From contig JAEUME010000011.1 in NCBI GenBank assembly GCA_016793445.1, forward strand, positions 124,001 to 188,000: a stretch of DNA of 64,000 nt. The letters are read 5' to 3'. Under the pieces are notes generated by a model. It was not told where the DNA came from, did not search any database, and worked only from the letters and a program-made list of their open reading frames with translations. Shown here one piece after another: positions 19,890 through 28,303 of the stretch. This DNA is from Hyphomicrobium sp. GTDB taxonomy: Bacteria > Pseudomonadota > Alphaproteobacteria > Rhizobiales > Hyphomicrobiaceae. Within the stretch, counting starts at the first letter, position 1; each line of letters begins with the position of its first letter. A program made the translations under genes and the position numbers.

Positions 19890-20588
19890 TCAGGCTGCCT
19901 CGATGCCCTCATCGCCCGGATCGCGCAACACGTAGCCGCGACCCCACACCGTTTCGATGTAGTGCTTGCCGCCAGTAGCCGCCTGCAGCTTCTTGCGCAG
20001 CTTGCAGATGAACACGTCGATGATCTTGAGCTCCGGCTCGTCCATGCCGCCATAAAGATGATTGAGGAACATCTCCTTGGTCAGCGTCGTGCCCTTGCGC
20101 AGGCTGAGCAGCTCCAGCATCTGGTATTCCTTGCCGGTCAGATGCACGCGCTGGCCGTTGACGTCGACCGTCTTGGTGTCGAGATTGACGCGAAGATCGC
20201 CCGTCTCGATAACCGACTGGGCGTGACCCTTGGAGCGGCGTACGATCGCCTGGATGCGCGCGACCAGCTCGTCCTTGTGGAAGGGCTTGGTCATATAATC
20301 GTCGGCCCCGAAGCCCAGGCCCCGGACCTTGTCGTCGATGCCCGCCAGGCCCGACAGAATGAGAATAGGTGTAGAGACCTTTGATACGCGGAGCGTCTTC
20401 AAGACCTCGTATCCGCTCATGTCGGGTAGGTTCAAGTCGAGCAGAATGATGTCGTAATCATACAGCTTGCCGAGGTCGACCCCCTCCTCGCCAAGATCCG
20501 TGGTGTAGACGTTAAAGCCTTCCGACTGCAGCATCAGCTCGATGCTTTGAGCAGTGGCGCTGTCATCCTCGATTAATAGTACCCGCAT
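19890..20588 (-). CDS. ctrA: Cell-cycle master response regulator CtrA
   Basis: 232 residues nearly matching CtrA over the whole length: [20 protein letters not shown], phospho-acceptor Asp51 in [34 protein letters not shown], and an OmpR-type winged helix with [10 protein letters not shown] and [12 protein letters not shown]. CtrA binds TTAA-N7-TTAA boxes and controls replication, division, polar development and motility genes. A fliJ-like gene and sciP (its known inhibitor family) lie within 2.5 kb, as expected for this lineage. Identification is firm. Confidence 0.97.
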   Translation of the reverse strand: MRVLLIEDDSATAQSIELMLQSEGFNVYTTDLGEEGVDLGKLYDYDIILLDLNLPDMSGYEVLKTLRVSKVSTPILILSGLAGIDDKVRGLGFGADDYMTKPFHKDELVARIQAIVRRSKGHAQSVIETGDLRVNLDTKTVDVNGQRVHLTGKEYQMLELLSLRKGTTLTKEMFLNHLYGGMDEPELKIIDVFICKLRKKLQAATGGKHYIETVWGRGYVLRDPGDEGIEAA

Positions 20589-21270
20589 GAGCCGATCCTC
20601 TCGTGCCTCTTCCGCGTTCCGTTTGCTCTCCGCCCTAAAGAGAACGCATGAACTGCTTCGAGCTAAGCCATCGTTAGGGAATCTAGCGCCGAGAGGTTAA
20701 TAAAGCCTAATTTTGTCTTTGCATTTTGGCGGCTCGAAAGTCTCTCTCAAGGATTATTGTCCGATCCTTGAAATGACCCTCCACACACGCCGCCCCACTT
20801 TGACACAAATTTAGGCGTAACTTGCCCGTTCGTGCCAAAATAGCCCGCTGCAAAAACACGATAATTTAGACTTTGCGCCCCCTCGACACCCCTCGGCCCG
20901 CCCATAACGCACTCACCGGCCAGGGCGCCCACCCTGGCCGGCCAGCGCTTGTCTGCGCACTGGCCGAAGTTTGATACGAATCAAGAGCTAACAGAATTCG
21001 CCGTTTGGCCCTAGAGGTCGGATGGCAAAATTCAGGCGTCTGCTGAAAGTCGGGATGACAAAAAAGATAGCGTTGCTTTACCGCAACTTAATGGCAGAGT
21101 GTTATATCAAATCTCAAAGTCGTTTTCTGCGGGCACTGTTGGCATCTTAAGACGGCTAAGGGTATACACCGGCTTCGGCGCCAGCTGAAAGCCGGCATCC
21201 ATTTAACCGCGTTGGCATGGTTCTTGGTATCCATGCGTCGTGGGTTCGAATTTGTTTGGGGTATCGAACG
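20589..21270. other. Long intergenic region upstream of ctrA
   Basis: About 680 bases separate divergent ctrA and the fliJ-like gene. It holds a perfect 10-base inverted repeat CCGGCCAGGG (20916-20925) / CCCTGGCCGG (20932-20941), a TTAA half-site at 20697-20700 with an imperfect second half, and a repeat fragment (gggatgacaaaaaa) near 21050. It should carry the ctrA promoters. No convincing gene was found. Confidence 0.5.
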
Positions 21271-21660
21271 ATGAAAGCACGCGAAAACGCTTTGCGCATT
21301 CGCCGGCACGTAGTGGATGAGAAGAACCGCAAGGTCGAAGACCTTGAACGGATGATCCGTGAGTTCGACGCCATGGCGGCTGATCTCGACCGCCAGATCC
21401 AGGCGGAAGAGGACCGTACGGGTATTCGCGACCGGGGGCATTTCTCGTATTCGACATTCGCCAAATCGGCCGCTCAGCGCCGGGACAATCTGCGCACCTC
21501 CAATGACGCCATGCGCGAGCAACTCGCCGATGCGATTCGCGAGCGCGATGAGGCCGCCGAGCAGTACGCCCGGTTTGCAGCCCAAAACGAGGCCCGGGAA
21601 GAAATGCGCGCCGGCGCGCGGCGCCGCTCCGAGCGGCTGACTGGCGTTATTCTGCGCTAG
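21271..21660 (+). CDS. fliJ: Flagellar export chaperone FliJ-like protein
   Basis: 129 residues, almost entirely predicted coiled coil: MKARENALRIRRHVVDEKNRKV at the start, then LERMIREFDAMAADLDRQI and a second helix of charged heptads. FliJ is the soluble stalk-like component of the flagellar export ATPase. Rhizobiales carry short FliJ homologues near ctrA, which supports the call. fliI is not in the window. Sequence alone would only say charged coiled coil. Confidence 0.7.
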   Translation: MKARENALRIRRHVVDEKNRKVEDLERMIREFDAMAADLDRQIQAEEDRTGIRDRGHFSYSTFAKSAAQRRDNLRTSNDAMREQLADAIRERDEAAEQYARFAAQNEAREEMRAGARRRSERLTGVILR

Positions 21661-21877
21661 GCACCTGTTATTCGGGCACTAGAAAAAGCTCGGTCGTCAA
21701 AAAGGCTGATGAATTATGTTGAGGCGGTGCCACAAGGCGCCGCCTTTGCGCCATCTTGTCCCCTGAAAGCCGCATTTGAGACGGTGGATAGCCCCTTGAG
21801 TTCGACTCGCGAGCGGGGCAAACGGGTCTAAACCGGAGCTGGCGCGGGCCCTGCACGGGCCAAAGGGGAAAGAAGCC

Positions 21878-22561
21878 ATGGCGGCCACCGCCGGCAAATC
21901 ATACGGATGCATAAAATGGGCACGGCGCAGTAGAAATCGCGCGGCCCTACTTGCCACGAGCCTGCTGCTTGGGGGTTGCGGGAGCGGACTGGGGGGCGGC
22001 GCTCCTGATGTCACCGGCGCGCAATCTTCCGCCTTGAGCTTGCCCAAGCTCACGGACCTTCCTGCGGTTACCGCGATCACCACACCGGCGGAGCGCGAAC
22101 CCGAAGGGTCCGCGACCGAGTTGTACACCCTCATCGCGCGCGGCGCGGTCGGGTGCTGGTTCGGGGGCGCAGGGCCTTTGAAGAAGGATTACATTTATCA
22201 TGCGGAGGCGGACGCGCCTTCCCGTGGGGGGAAGGCTGAGATCGTCGTGCATGTGCGCGACCCCAGCCAACCCAACCCTCGCGGCGCAAAGGCCTACCGC
22301 ATCAAGATCGATCCCAAGGACGAATTGAGCGCGACCATTACGACGGAGAACCTGAAGATGCCCGAGGCGGTCGCCGCTGCGATGGCCGCCGACGTTGCAC
22401 GTTGGTCCCGAGGCGACCAGGGCTGTGAAGGCGCTTCCACGACGGCCGGATGGTCGGCCAACGCACCGCCCGCCCAACAACCGGCATCTGGCCCATCAAA
22501 GTCCAAGACCAAGTCCGCGCAAAAGGCCGCCCCCAGGCCCGCGGCTAAACCGCAGCCCTAA
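21878..22561 (+). CDS. Lipoprotein of unknown function
   Basis: 227 residues from ATG 21878 (GGGGA upstream). The N-terminus is long and basic, then a hydrophobic run ends in lipobox L-G-G-C with Cys34. The middle (TELYTLIARGAVGCWFGGAGPLKK to about residue 185) looks folded and contains two more Cys; the tail is Ala/Pro/Lys-rich and disordered. It follows the fliJ-like gene by 217 bases on the same strand. No known family recognised. Confidence 0.65.
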   Translation: MAATAGKSYGCIKWARRSRNRAALLATSLLLGGCGSGLGGGAPDVTGAQSSALSLPKLTDLPAVTAITTPAEREPEGSATELYTLIARGAVGCWFGGAGPLKKDYIYHAEADAPSRGGKAEIVVHVRDPSQPNPRGAKAYRIKIDPKDELSATITTENLKMPEAVAAAMAADVARWSRGDQGCEGASTTAGWSANAPPAQQPASGPSKSKTKSAQKAAPRPAAKPQP

Positions 22562-22654
22562 GCCGCTGCACCGTTTTCAACCGGCTTACCAAATGATGAA
22601 CGAGCGGCGCTCATGGTAAGGCCGCTCGTTAAAATTTCCAGATTGGCTTTAACC

Positions 22655-22933
22655 CTAGTCGCGGTAGTCCTGAATGCGCGTGGCGCGCAGCCCGGGCAAG
22701 CCATGCTTGTCGATTGAGCGCTGCCAGGACAGGAACTCGTCGACCGTCAGTTTGTAGCGCTCGCACGCCTCTTCCATGCTGAGGAGACCACCGCGCACGG
22801 CGGCGACCACCTCGGCTTTTCGCCGGATCACCCAACGCTTGGTATCGCGCGGGGGAAGATCTGCAACTGTAAGCGGGGACCCGTCAGGGCCGATCACGTA
22901 GCGCCCGCGCGCTCTCATCTGTTGTTCGGTCAT
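22655..22933 (-). CDS. sciP: SciP-type CtrA inhibitory protein (DUF1153)
   Basis: 92 residues from ATG 22933 (a TTG at 22942 is less likely). It has the DUF1153 signature: RYVIGPDGSPLTVADLPP, TKRWVIRRKAEVVAAVRGGL and a helix-turn-helix EEACERYKLTVDEFLSWQRS. In Caulobacter, SciP binds CtrA and blocks its transcription activation. Here the gene is 2 kb from ctrA, on the same strand, with a near-perfect CtrA box 50-65 bases upstream of its start. Family assignment is firm; regulatory wiring is inferred. Confidence 0.9.
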   Translation of the reverse strand: MTEQQMRARGRYVIGPDGSPLTVADLPPRDTKRWVIRRKAEVVAAVRGGLLSMEEACERYKLTVDEFLSWQRSIDKHGLPGLRATRIQDYRD

Positions 22934-23349
22934 GATACTCAATACACACTCTTGACCAGTGGTTTGTTGTAACCGTTTGCGATTAAATTAGCCCTAACCC
23001 ATTGAGTGAACATGCGATAAACGGGTGTGCTAATCCAGCTTCCGGCTTAAGGCTGCACCAAGGCCCATCCCGTTTCGGGGCAATAGCCGGGCCTTATCCT
23101 CCTACGTAGCGAAAACCGGGCCAGTTTCATTAATGAGACGGCAGACAACCGGCTTTTTGGCCATAACCTGCCTTGCAACCGGCCTATTTCCTGGAATAAA
23201 TAATGAGAACGATGTGGAGCTGGTTCCCACCGGGCCGGCTGGCTTTTTGCCGGGATACACCATATTTGGTCTCCCAATGCTGGCCGTTGAAATAGGCCGC
23301 AGTTATGAGACTGGCCGGTCGCTGACACTGGAATTTCGAGCAGACGCCC
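22934..23349. other. Intergenic region between sciP and mnmA
   Basis: About 415 bases, less GC-rich near sciP. It holds the CtrA box at 22983-22998 and many short CCGGCC/GGCCGG words, but no gene, RNA or terminator I can support. An open frame at 23133-23378 lacks coding character. Confidence 0.45.
22983..22998. promoter_or_regulatory. CtrA-binding box upstream of sciP
   Basis: TTAA (22983-22986), seven bases, then CTAAC (22994-22998): one mismatch to the CtrA consensus TTAA-N7-TTAAC. It lies 50-65 bases before the sciP ATG, right for a promoter-proximal activator site. CtrA control of sciP is known in Caulobacter; here it is inferred from this site. Confidence 0.6.
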
Positions 23350-24555
23350 TTGAACCCCGAGCCAAACAACCGCCCTAAGGGCCCCAAGAAGCGTGTCGTC
23401 GTCGCCATGTCCGGCGGTGTCGATTCCTCGGTTGCGGCCGCCCTCATGACGGAGGAAGGTCACGACGTTATCGGCATCACGCTACAACTCTATGACCATG
23501 GCGAGGCCACCGGCCGCAAGGGGAGTTGCTGCGCGGGCCAGGACATCCATGATGCCCGCCGGGTCGCCGAAACGCTTGGGATCCCCCATTACGTTCTCGA
23601 TTACGAGGCCCGTTTCGCCGCCAAGGTGATCGACAGCTTCGCGGAAAGCTATGTGCTCGGCGAGACGCCGATCCCCTGCGTGACCTGCAATAACGAGATC
23701 AAGTTCCGCGACTTGCTCGATACGGCACGGGATCTCGGAGCCGATATGCTTGTCACCGGGCACTACGTGCAGCGCCTGGATGGGCTCGAAGGACCCATCC
23801 TCGCGCGTGCCGCTGACCCCGACCGCGATCAGAGCTATTTCCTTTTTGGCATAACCCGCGACCAGCTCGACATTCTGCGCTTCCCCATCGGCGGCCTGCT
23901 GAAACCGGACGTGCGCGACATTGCCCGCCGCTTCCAGCTGCCCATCGCCGAGAAGCCCGACAGCCAGGACATCTGCTTCGTTCCCGCCGGCCGCTACAGC
24001 GATATCATTGCCAAGCTGAAGCCCGGCGCCAGCGAGCCTGGCGATATCGTCCACCTCGACGGCCGCGTCCTTGGCCGCCACCAGGGCATCATTCATTACA
24101 CGGTGGGGCAGCGCCGGGGCCTGAAAATTCCTGGTCCTGAGCCCATTTACGTGGTTCGGCTCGATGCTGACCACAACACGGTCATCGTCGGCCCCCGGTC
24201 GGCCTTGCAGACCAAGAGCCTTGTCCTGCGGGGTGTAAACTGGCTCGGGGACAAGCCGCTGGCAGACATCGCCCATGACGGCCTGCCGGTATATGTTCGC
24301 AACAGGTCCGCTCAGACCCCACGCCCGGCCATGCTGTTTTACGATGAGGACGGCACGGTCCGCGTTGTGCTGTGCGACGGCGAAGAAGGTGTTGCAACGG
24401 GCCAAGCTTGTGTATTTTACGATGATGGCGGACAGGCTGCCCGGGTGCTGGGGGGTGGATGGATTGCCAAAGCATTGAAGTCTGGGCCGGCTGTGCCAAG
24501 TGACGGGGCGGTCAGGTCCGAGCTGGGCGGGATCGAACGCCAATCGGCGTCGTGA
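23350..24555 (+). CDS. mnmA: tRNA-specific 2-thiouridylase MnmA
   Basis: 401 residues from TTG 23350, which gives the usual short extension before the ATP-pyrophosphatase P-loop ([12 protein letters not shown], residues about 16-27). MnmA thiolates wobble U34 in tRNA for Lys, Glu and Gln. The catalytic cysteines are Cys113 in [11 protein letters not shown] and Cys209 in [12 protein letters not shown], matching E. coli Cys102 and Cys199. The C-terminal beta-barrel ([11 protein letters not shown] onward) is present. A methyltransferase gene follows 31 bases later. Confidence 0.95.
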   Translation: MNPEPNNRPKGPKKRVVVAMSGGVDSSVAAALMTEEGHDVIGITLQLYDHGEATGRKGSCCAGQDIHDARRVAETLGIPHYVLDYEARFAAKVIDSFAESYVLGETPIPCVTCNNEIKFRDLLDTARDLGADMLVTGHYVQRLDGLEGPILARAADPDRDQSYFLFGITRDQLDILRFPIGGLLKPDVRDIARRFQLPIAEKPDSQDICFVPAGRYSDIIAKLKPGASEPGDIVHLDGRVLGRHQGIIHYTVGQRRGLKIPGPEPIYVVRLDADHNTVIVGPRSALQTKSLVLRGVNWLGDKPLADIAHDGLPVYVRNRSAQTPRPAMLFYDEDGTVRVVLCDGEEGVATGQACVFYDDGGQAARVLGGGWIAKALKSGPAVPSDGAVRSELGGIERQSAS

Positions 24556-24586
24556 CGGGCTCAAGCCCATTTGAGGGAGGTTCGAC

Positions 24587-25303
24587 GTGAGTGAGAAGGA
24601 GTCGCTGAGCATGGTTCGCAGACCGCAAAGCCAATCTGCAGCCTTGGCCCATCAAATGGACCACGACGACGTGCGCGACGCCTACCGCCGCTGGGCGCCC
24701 GTCTACGACTTCACCTTCGGCAAGGTTTCGACCGCAGGCCGCCGTCATGCGGTCGAACTGATCAACTCCTCCAACGGCAAGGTGCTGGAGGTTGGCGTCG
24801 GCACCGGCCTTTCTCTGCCCGAGTACAAATCACATCTGGAAATCACCGGCATCGATCTGGCTCCCGAGATGCTCCAGAAGGCGCACGAGCGCATCAGGTC
24901 GGAGCGCCTCACCAACATCGCCGGCCTTCATGAAATGGATGCGGGCGATCTGCAGTTTCCGGACGCCTCGTTTGATACGGTTGTCGCGATGTATGTCATC
25001 ACCGTCGTGCCAGAGCCCGAGAAGGTGATGCGCGAGCTCGCCCGCGTCTGCAAACCCGGCGGCCAAGTTATGCTCGTCAACCATTTCAGCCAGGAGGAAG
25101 GCGTCCGCGGCTGGGTCGAGCGCAAGATGGCGCCGTTCGCCGATCTGGTGGGCTGGCATTCCGTGTTCGAGATGTCGCGCGTCATGGGGTGCGACAATCT
25201 CAAGCTCGTCGAGCGCAAATCGCTGCGTCCCTGGGGTATCTTTACGATGATGCGCTTCCGGAAACAGGCGGACGTCGTGCACCACCCGCTTGCAGCTGAA
25301 TAA
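24587..25303 (+). CDS. pmtA: Phospholipid N-methyltransferase, Rhodobacter type
   Basis: 238 residues from GTG 24587 with GAGGGAGG at six-base spacing. The SAM-binding motif VLEVGVGTGLSLP is at 66-78, and AMYVITVVPEPEKVM, RVCKPGGQVMLVNHFS and the tail SLRPWGIFTMMRF match the UbiE-like PmtA of Rhodobacter. That enzyme methylates phosphatidylethanolamine, up to three times, to phosphatidylcholine at the inner membrane face. A different small-molecule methyltransferase cannot be excluded. Confidence 0.85.
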   Translation: MSEKESLSMVRRPQSQSAALAHQMDHDDVRDAYRRWAPVYDFTFGKVSTAGRRHAVELINSSNGKVLEVGVGTGLSLPEYKSHLEITGIDLAPEMLQKAHERIRSERLTNIAGLHEMDAGDLQFPDASFDTVVAMYVITVVPEPEKVMRELARVCKPGGQVMLVNHFSQEEGVRGWVERKMAPFADLVGWHSVFEMSRVMGCDNLKLVERKSLRPWGIFTMMRFRKQADVVHHPLAAE

Positions 25304-25419
25304 TCGGCACATTCAAGATCTGGCTCGCGATGGTCGAAGGGCTTGCAAAAGACTGTTGTCTTGACAGTGGAACCCTGTCCTCCCTATAGACGGGCCTCCG
25401 GCGCTCTTGGCGTCGGCGT

Positions 25420-25496
25420 GGCGGGATAGCTCAGGTGGTTAGAGCGAAGGTCTCATAATCCTTAGGTCGGCGGTTCAAGTCCGCCTCCCGCTACCA
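25420..25496 (+). tRNA. tRNA-Met (CAT), probably elongator
   Basis: 77 bases folding as a cloverleaf: acceptor GGCGGGA with TCCCGCT, D-arm GCTC...GAGC, anticodon loop CTCATAA (anticodon CAT), T-arm GGCGG-TTCAAGT-CCGCC, and an encoded ACCA end. The GGCGGG-ending acceptor and A73 fit elongator methionine rather than initiator. Confidence 0.93.
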
Positions 25497-25642
25497 TCGG
25501 TTCCGCACCTCTTCGTCACCGGGTTTCGTTCACCTTGCTTGGGATCTGGAACTCATCCGAGGTTTGCCGCGCATATTGAAGTTGGCTGCTGGCCCACAGA
25601 AGGCTGCCGACGGCCAAGCGGTGGGTGAAGGATAAAGGAAAG

Positions 25643-26197
25643 CTACGAGCTCGCCCCGCAGCACTTTTTGTACTTCTTCCCGCTGCCGCAGGGACAAGGA
25701 TCATTCCGCCCGACTTTGGGAGCCGCGCGCCGCAGCGTATGCCCGCCATGATCGTGGTGATGGTGCGTGTGGTGATGCCCGTGTCCTTCACCAGCGGCAT
25801 GCCTGTGGCTATCACCGGCGATGTAGCGCCAATGCCCTTGGCTATCGCGTGCGAATTCCGAAACCTCGTGGTGCTCCCACGTCTGGCCGTCCTGCTCGTA
25901 GGTCGCCAAGAACTCTACTGTGCCCGTATTATCGTCCGACCCGCCCTTGGAGGCGCCGACTACCTTAAGTTTGTTGAACTTGGCCTTTGCCGCCCACTCG
26001 CCGGCCGTTTTGGCATGTGCTGCAGCCCCAGAAGACGGCGCGAACGTACTGCCGAGGTAGCCGATATTTCCCAGCGAATAAGCGGTGTATCGCGCGCGCA
26101 TGAGCGACTGCGCGGTCGGCGGCCACGCGGCGCCCGCGATATAAGGTTCGCAGCACGTTTCGTAGGGGCGGCCGGAGCCGCAAGGACATTCGTTCAC
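25643..26197 (-). CDS. YchJ-type protein with two SEC-C motifs and a His-rich linker
   Basis: 184 residues. It opens with a SEC-C zinc motif ([13 protein letters not shown]), continues with the YchJ middle domain ([40 protein letters not shown]), then a histidine/glycine-rich stretch of about 25 residues with a GHHHTHHHH core, and closes with a second SEC-C motif ([15 protein letters not shown]). SEC-C motifs bind one zinc and often contact ribosomal or secretion partners. The precise role is unknown. It lies convergent with tRNA-Met. Confidence 0.85.
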   Translation of the reverse strand: MNECPCGSGRPYETCCEPYIAGAAWPPTAQSLMRARYTAYSLGNIGYLGSTFAPSSGAAAHAKTAGEWAAKAKFNKLKVVGASKGGSDDNTGTVEFLATYEQDGQTWEHHEVSEFARDSQGHWRYIAGDSHRHAAGEGHGHHHTHHHHDHGGHTLRRAAPKVGRNDPCPCGSGKKYKKCCGASS

Positions 26198-26347
26198 TTG
26201 GATTGCACCTTTCAGCGCGCAGGTCCGGATTAAGCGATCATCACCCTCCTACCATGACCTTTGGGGATCAGGCAGCCAAGACGACTTTGGCACCCGGATA
26301 CCGGCGAGGCTTGGCGATGGAGGCGGTTCAGGCTATCACAGCCGCAC

Positions 26348-26424
26348 GCGTGCCTAGCTCAACTGGATAGAGCATCGGAATTCGAGTCCGAGGGTTGGGG
26401 GTTCGAGTCCCTCGGCGCGCGCCA
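26348..26424 (+). tRNA. tRNA-Arg (TCG)
   Basis: 77 bases: acceptor GCGTGCC pairing GGCGCGC, D-arm GCTC...GAGC, anticodon stem TCGGA/TCCGA with loop ATTCGAG (anticodon TCG), T-arm GGGGG-TTCGAGT-CCCTC, discriminator G and encoded CCA. A palindromic repeat copy begins 10 bases after its end. Confidence 0.93.
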
Positions 26425-26433
26425 TTTTTGTTT

Positions 26434-26475
26434 GCGCCTTCCGACTCCGCTTGCGCGGAGCCGGCCGGAAGGCGC
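26434..26475. repeat. Single copy of the 42-base palindromic repeat
   Basis: The same GCGCCTTCCG...CGGAAGGCGC palindrome as the array at 27284-27437, with one base difference in the loop (cttg for ctgg). It lies between tRNA-Arg and the 3' end of the hydroxypyruvate isomerase gene, so that gene is flanked on both sides by copies. Confidence 0.8.
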
Positions 26476-26485
26476 CGGTTTTCCA

Positions 26486-27265
26486 TCAAGAAAAACGCAC
26501 GCCCAGAGCCTTGGCCCAAGCAAGCCCTGGCACCGTCCCCGCGCGTGGCTTGTATTCCAAGCCAATGTAGCCCTCATACCCGCTGCGGTCGATCACGTCG
26601 AACAGGCGCTTGAAATCAAGTTCGCCCTTGCCGGGCTCCCCGCGATCGGGTGGCGAAGCGATCTGCATGTGCCGGATGACAGTCTTGGCCTCCCGCAACC
26701 CGGCCTCCACATCGCCATCCATGATGTGGCGATGATAGAGGTCGAACTGCAGCCCGACGTTGGCGCGGCCCACATCGGCAAGGATGTCGAGCGCCTGGGT
26801 GGTGCGGTTGAGAAAGTATCCGGGCATATCGCGCGTGTTGATCGGCTCTATAATGAGCGTCAGCCCGTCACCCGCCACGCGGTCGGCCCCGCGTCGCAGG
26901 TTCGCAATAAATGTACTGCGGCTGGCCCCTTGGGTTTCCAGACCCGCCATGACGTGAACCAGTTTGTTTCCGAGCACACGCGCATAACCGGCAGCCCGCG
27001 AGATCGCCGCGTCAAACTCAGCTTCCCGTCCCGGCACAGCCGCGATGCCGCGCTCCCCCGCCTCCCAGTTGCCCTGCGCGGCATTGAACAGAACGAGCCT
27101 CAGGCCGTTGGTCTCGAGGCGCTGGTGGAGACTGGCCGCCTCATAGTCATAGGGAAACATGAACTCGCAGGCCGTGAACCCCTGCTCAGCCGCCGCCGCA
27201 AAGCGATCCGGAAACGGTACCTCGTTGAACAGAAAGCTCAGGTTAGCGGCAAAGCGGGGCATCAT
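26486..27265 (-). CDS. hyi: Hydroxypyruvate isomerase family (TIM barrel)
   Basis: 259 residues of the xylose-isomerase-like TIM-barrel family. MPRFAANLSFLFNEVPFPDR at the start, AAQGNWEAGERG, LIIEPINTRDMPGYFL (Glu140) and GYIGLEYKPR (Glu237) are hallmarks of hydroxypyruvate isomerase, which interconverts hydroxypyruvate and tartronate semialdehyde. In a serine-cycle methylotroph hydroxypyruvate is a central metabolite. The related 2-oxo-tetronate isomerases are an alternative. Two adjacent ATGs (27265, 27262) make the first residue uncertain. Confidence 0.85.
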   Translation of the reverse strand: MMPRFAANLSFLFNEVPFPDRFAAAAEQGFTACEFMFPYDYEAASLHQRLETNGLRLVLFNAAQGNWEAGERGIAAVPGREAEFDAAISRAAGYARVLGNKLVHVMAGLETQGASRSTFIANLRRGADRVAGDGLTLIIEPINTRDMPGYFLNRTTQALDILADVGRANVGLQFDLYHRHIMDGDVEAGLREAKTVIRHMQIASPPDRGEPGKGELDFKRLFDVIDRSGYEGYIGLEYKPRAGTVPGLAWAKALGVRFS

Positions 27266-27283
27266 GTTGTCTCTCTTTAGGTT

Positions 27284-27437
27284 GCGCCTTCCGACTCCGC
27301 TGGCGCGGAGCCGGCCGGAAGGCGCGGGAAGTTTAGGTTGCGCCTTCCGACTCCGCTGGCGCGGAGCCGGCCGGAAGGCGCGGGAAGTTTAGGTTGCACC
27401 TTCCGACTCCGCTGGCGCGGAGCCGGCCGGAAGGTGC
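27284..27437. repeat. Three tandem 56-base palindromic repeats
   Basis: Copies start at 27284, 27340 and 27396. Each has a 42-base palindrome (outer arms GCGCCTTCCG/CGGAAGGCGC, inner stem CTCCGC/GCGGAG, loop TGGC) followed by an identical 14-base spacer gggaagtttaggtt between copies. In the third copy both outer arms change together (GCACCTT/AAGGTGC), so pairing is kept. They lie between the hyi start and the arfB stop and would form hairpins in a readthrough transcript. Confidence 0.9.
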
Positions 27438-27450
27438 GCAGACGAGTGCG

Positions 27451-27870
27451 TCAATCATGATCCGGACGAACGCGCCGAAGCTTCTTCACGCCGGAACGTT
27501 CGGTCTTTGCCTTGAGACGGCGTTCCTTTGATGCGCGTGTTGGTTTGGTTTTGATGCGCGGCTTGGGCGCAATGAGCGACTGCGCAATCATCTCCGCCAG
27601 ACGCTTTCTCGCATCAGAGCGGTTCATGTCCTGAGTCCGGAAGCGGTCCGCCTGGATGACGAGCACACCCTCGTCCGTCAGACGGCGTCCGGCAAGTTTC
27701 ACGAGTCTGGCCTTGGCCGGCGGCGGGATGGTCTCATTCGCAGCCAGATCGAAGCGCAGTTCGACTGCCGTAGAGACCTTGTTCACGTTCTGCCCGCCGG
27801 GTCCCGAGGCACGCACAAAACGTTCCTCGATCTCCTTTTCGTCGATGTCGAGTGTCTGGTTGATGCGCAT
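27451..27870 (-). CDS. arfB: Alternative ribosome-rescue factor ArfB (YaeJ)
   Basis: 139 residues from ATG 27870, giving the compact RF1-like domain: ERFVRASGPGGQNVNKVSTAVELRFD with the catalytic GGQ at 25-27, then a basic C-terminal tail (KTKPTRASKERRLKAKTERS) that enters the mRNA channel of stalled ribosomes. It hydrolyses peptidyl-tRNA on non-stop ribosomes. A longer open frame upstream has no homologous character. Confidence 0.93.
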   Translation of the reverse strand: MRINQTLDIDEKEIEERFVRASGPGGQNVNKVSTAVELRFDLAANETIPPPAKARLVKLAGRRLTDEGVLVIQADRFRTQDMNRSDARKRLAEMIAQSLIAPKPRIKTKPTRASKERRLKAKTERSGVKKLRRVRPDHD

Positions 27871-27917
27871 GAGATGGCTTGCGTGTGTGTGATACGGTGC
27901 GCAACCTGCATTCCGTT

Positions 27918-28289
27918 TCAACTGGCGGTTATTTCCTTGAAAAAGGTCAGCCGGTTGGAAAAAGGATCGGTCAGCGTGATTTCCTCTCCGCCCCAGGGAG
28001 GGTTCTCGATCCCAGGGCGCAGTTTTGGGTACGGCTTGGCGCGTAATTCCGCAAGCAGCGCATGCACGTCTTCGCAAGGTATCCGCAGCTTGGCGCCGGG
28101 AGAGCCATCTCCATGGTGTCCCGATAGATGCAGAAGGCAGGCGCCGCGGGACACCTGCATGTAAGCCGGCATATCAGGCTCGAAGCGGTGCTCCCAATGC
28201 AATGCAAAACCCAAATAATCGAGATAAAAGGCTCTCGCCGAGTTCTCGTCGAAGATGCGCAGAACGGGAATCGGGCAGGCAAAGCTCAT
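27918..28289 (-). CDS. VOC (glyoxalase/bleomycin-resistance) superfamily protein
   Basis: 123 residues from ATG 28289. It shows the VOC layout: FACPIPVLRIFDENSARAFY, YLGFALHWEHRFEPDMPAYMQV, GACLLHLSGHHGDGSPG, and the second half ending ITLTDPFSNRLTFFKE with a likely metal-binding Glu. The sequence resembles the glyoxalase superfamily of bleomycin-binding type proteins. No substrate can be assigned. It sits 15 bases downstream of an FAD oxidoreductase gene, possibly co-transcribed. Confidence 0.8.
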   Translation of the reverse strand: MSFACPIPVLRIFDENSARAFYLDYLGFALHWEHRFEPDMPAYMQVSRGACLLHLSGHHGDGSPGAKLRIPCEDVHALLAELRAKPYPKLRPGIENPPWGGEEITLTDPFSNRLTFFKEITAS

Positions 28290-28303
28290 GCGGCGGCCTT
28301 TGC

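Noticed and set aside
20690..20715. CtrA autoregulatory box in the ctrA promoter
   Set aside because: TTAA is followed by CTAA at six-base spacing instead of seven, so the match is not good enough to call.
27284..27437. Possible CRISPR array
   Set aside because: Repeats are 42-base palindromes and the 14-base spacers are identical, and no cas genes are present.
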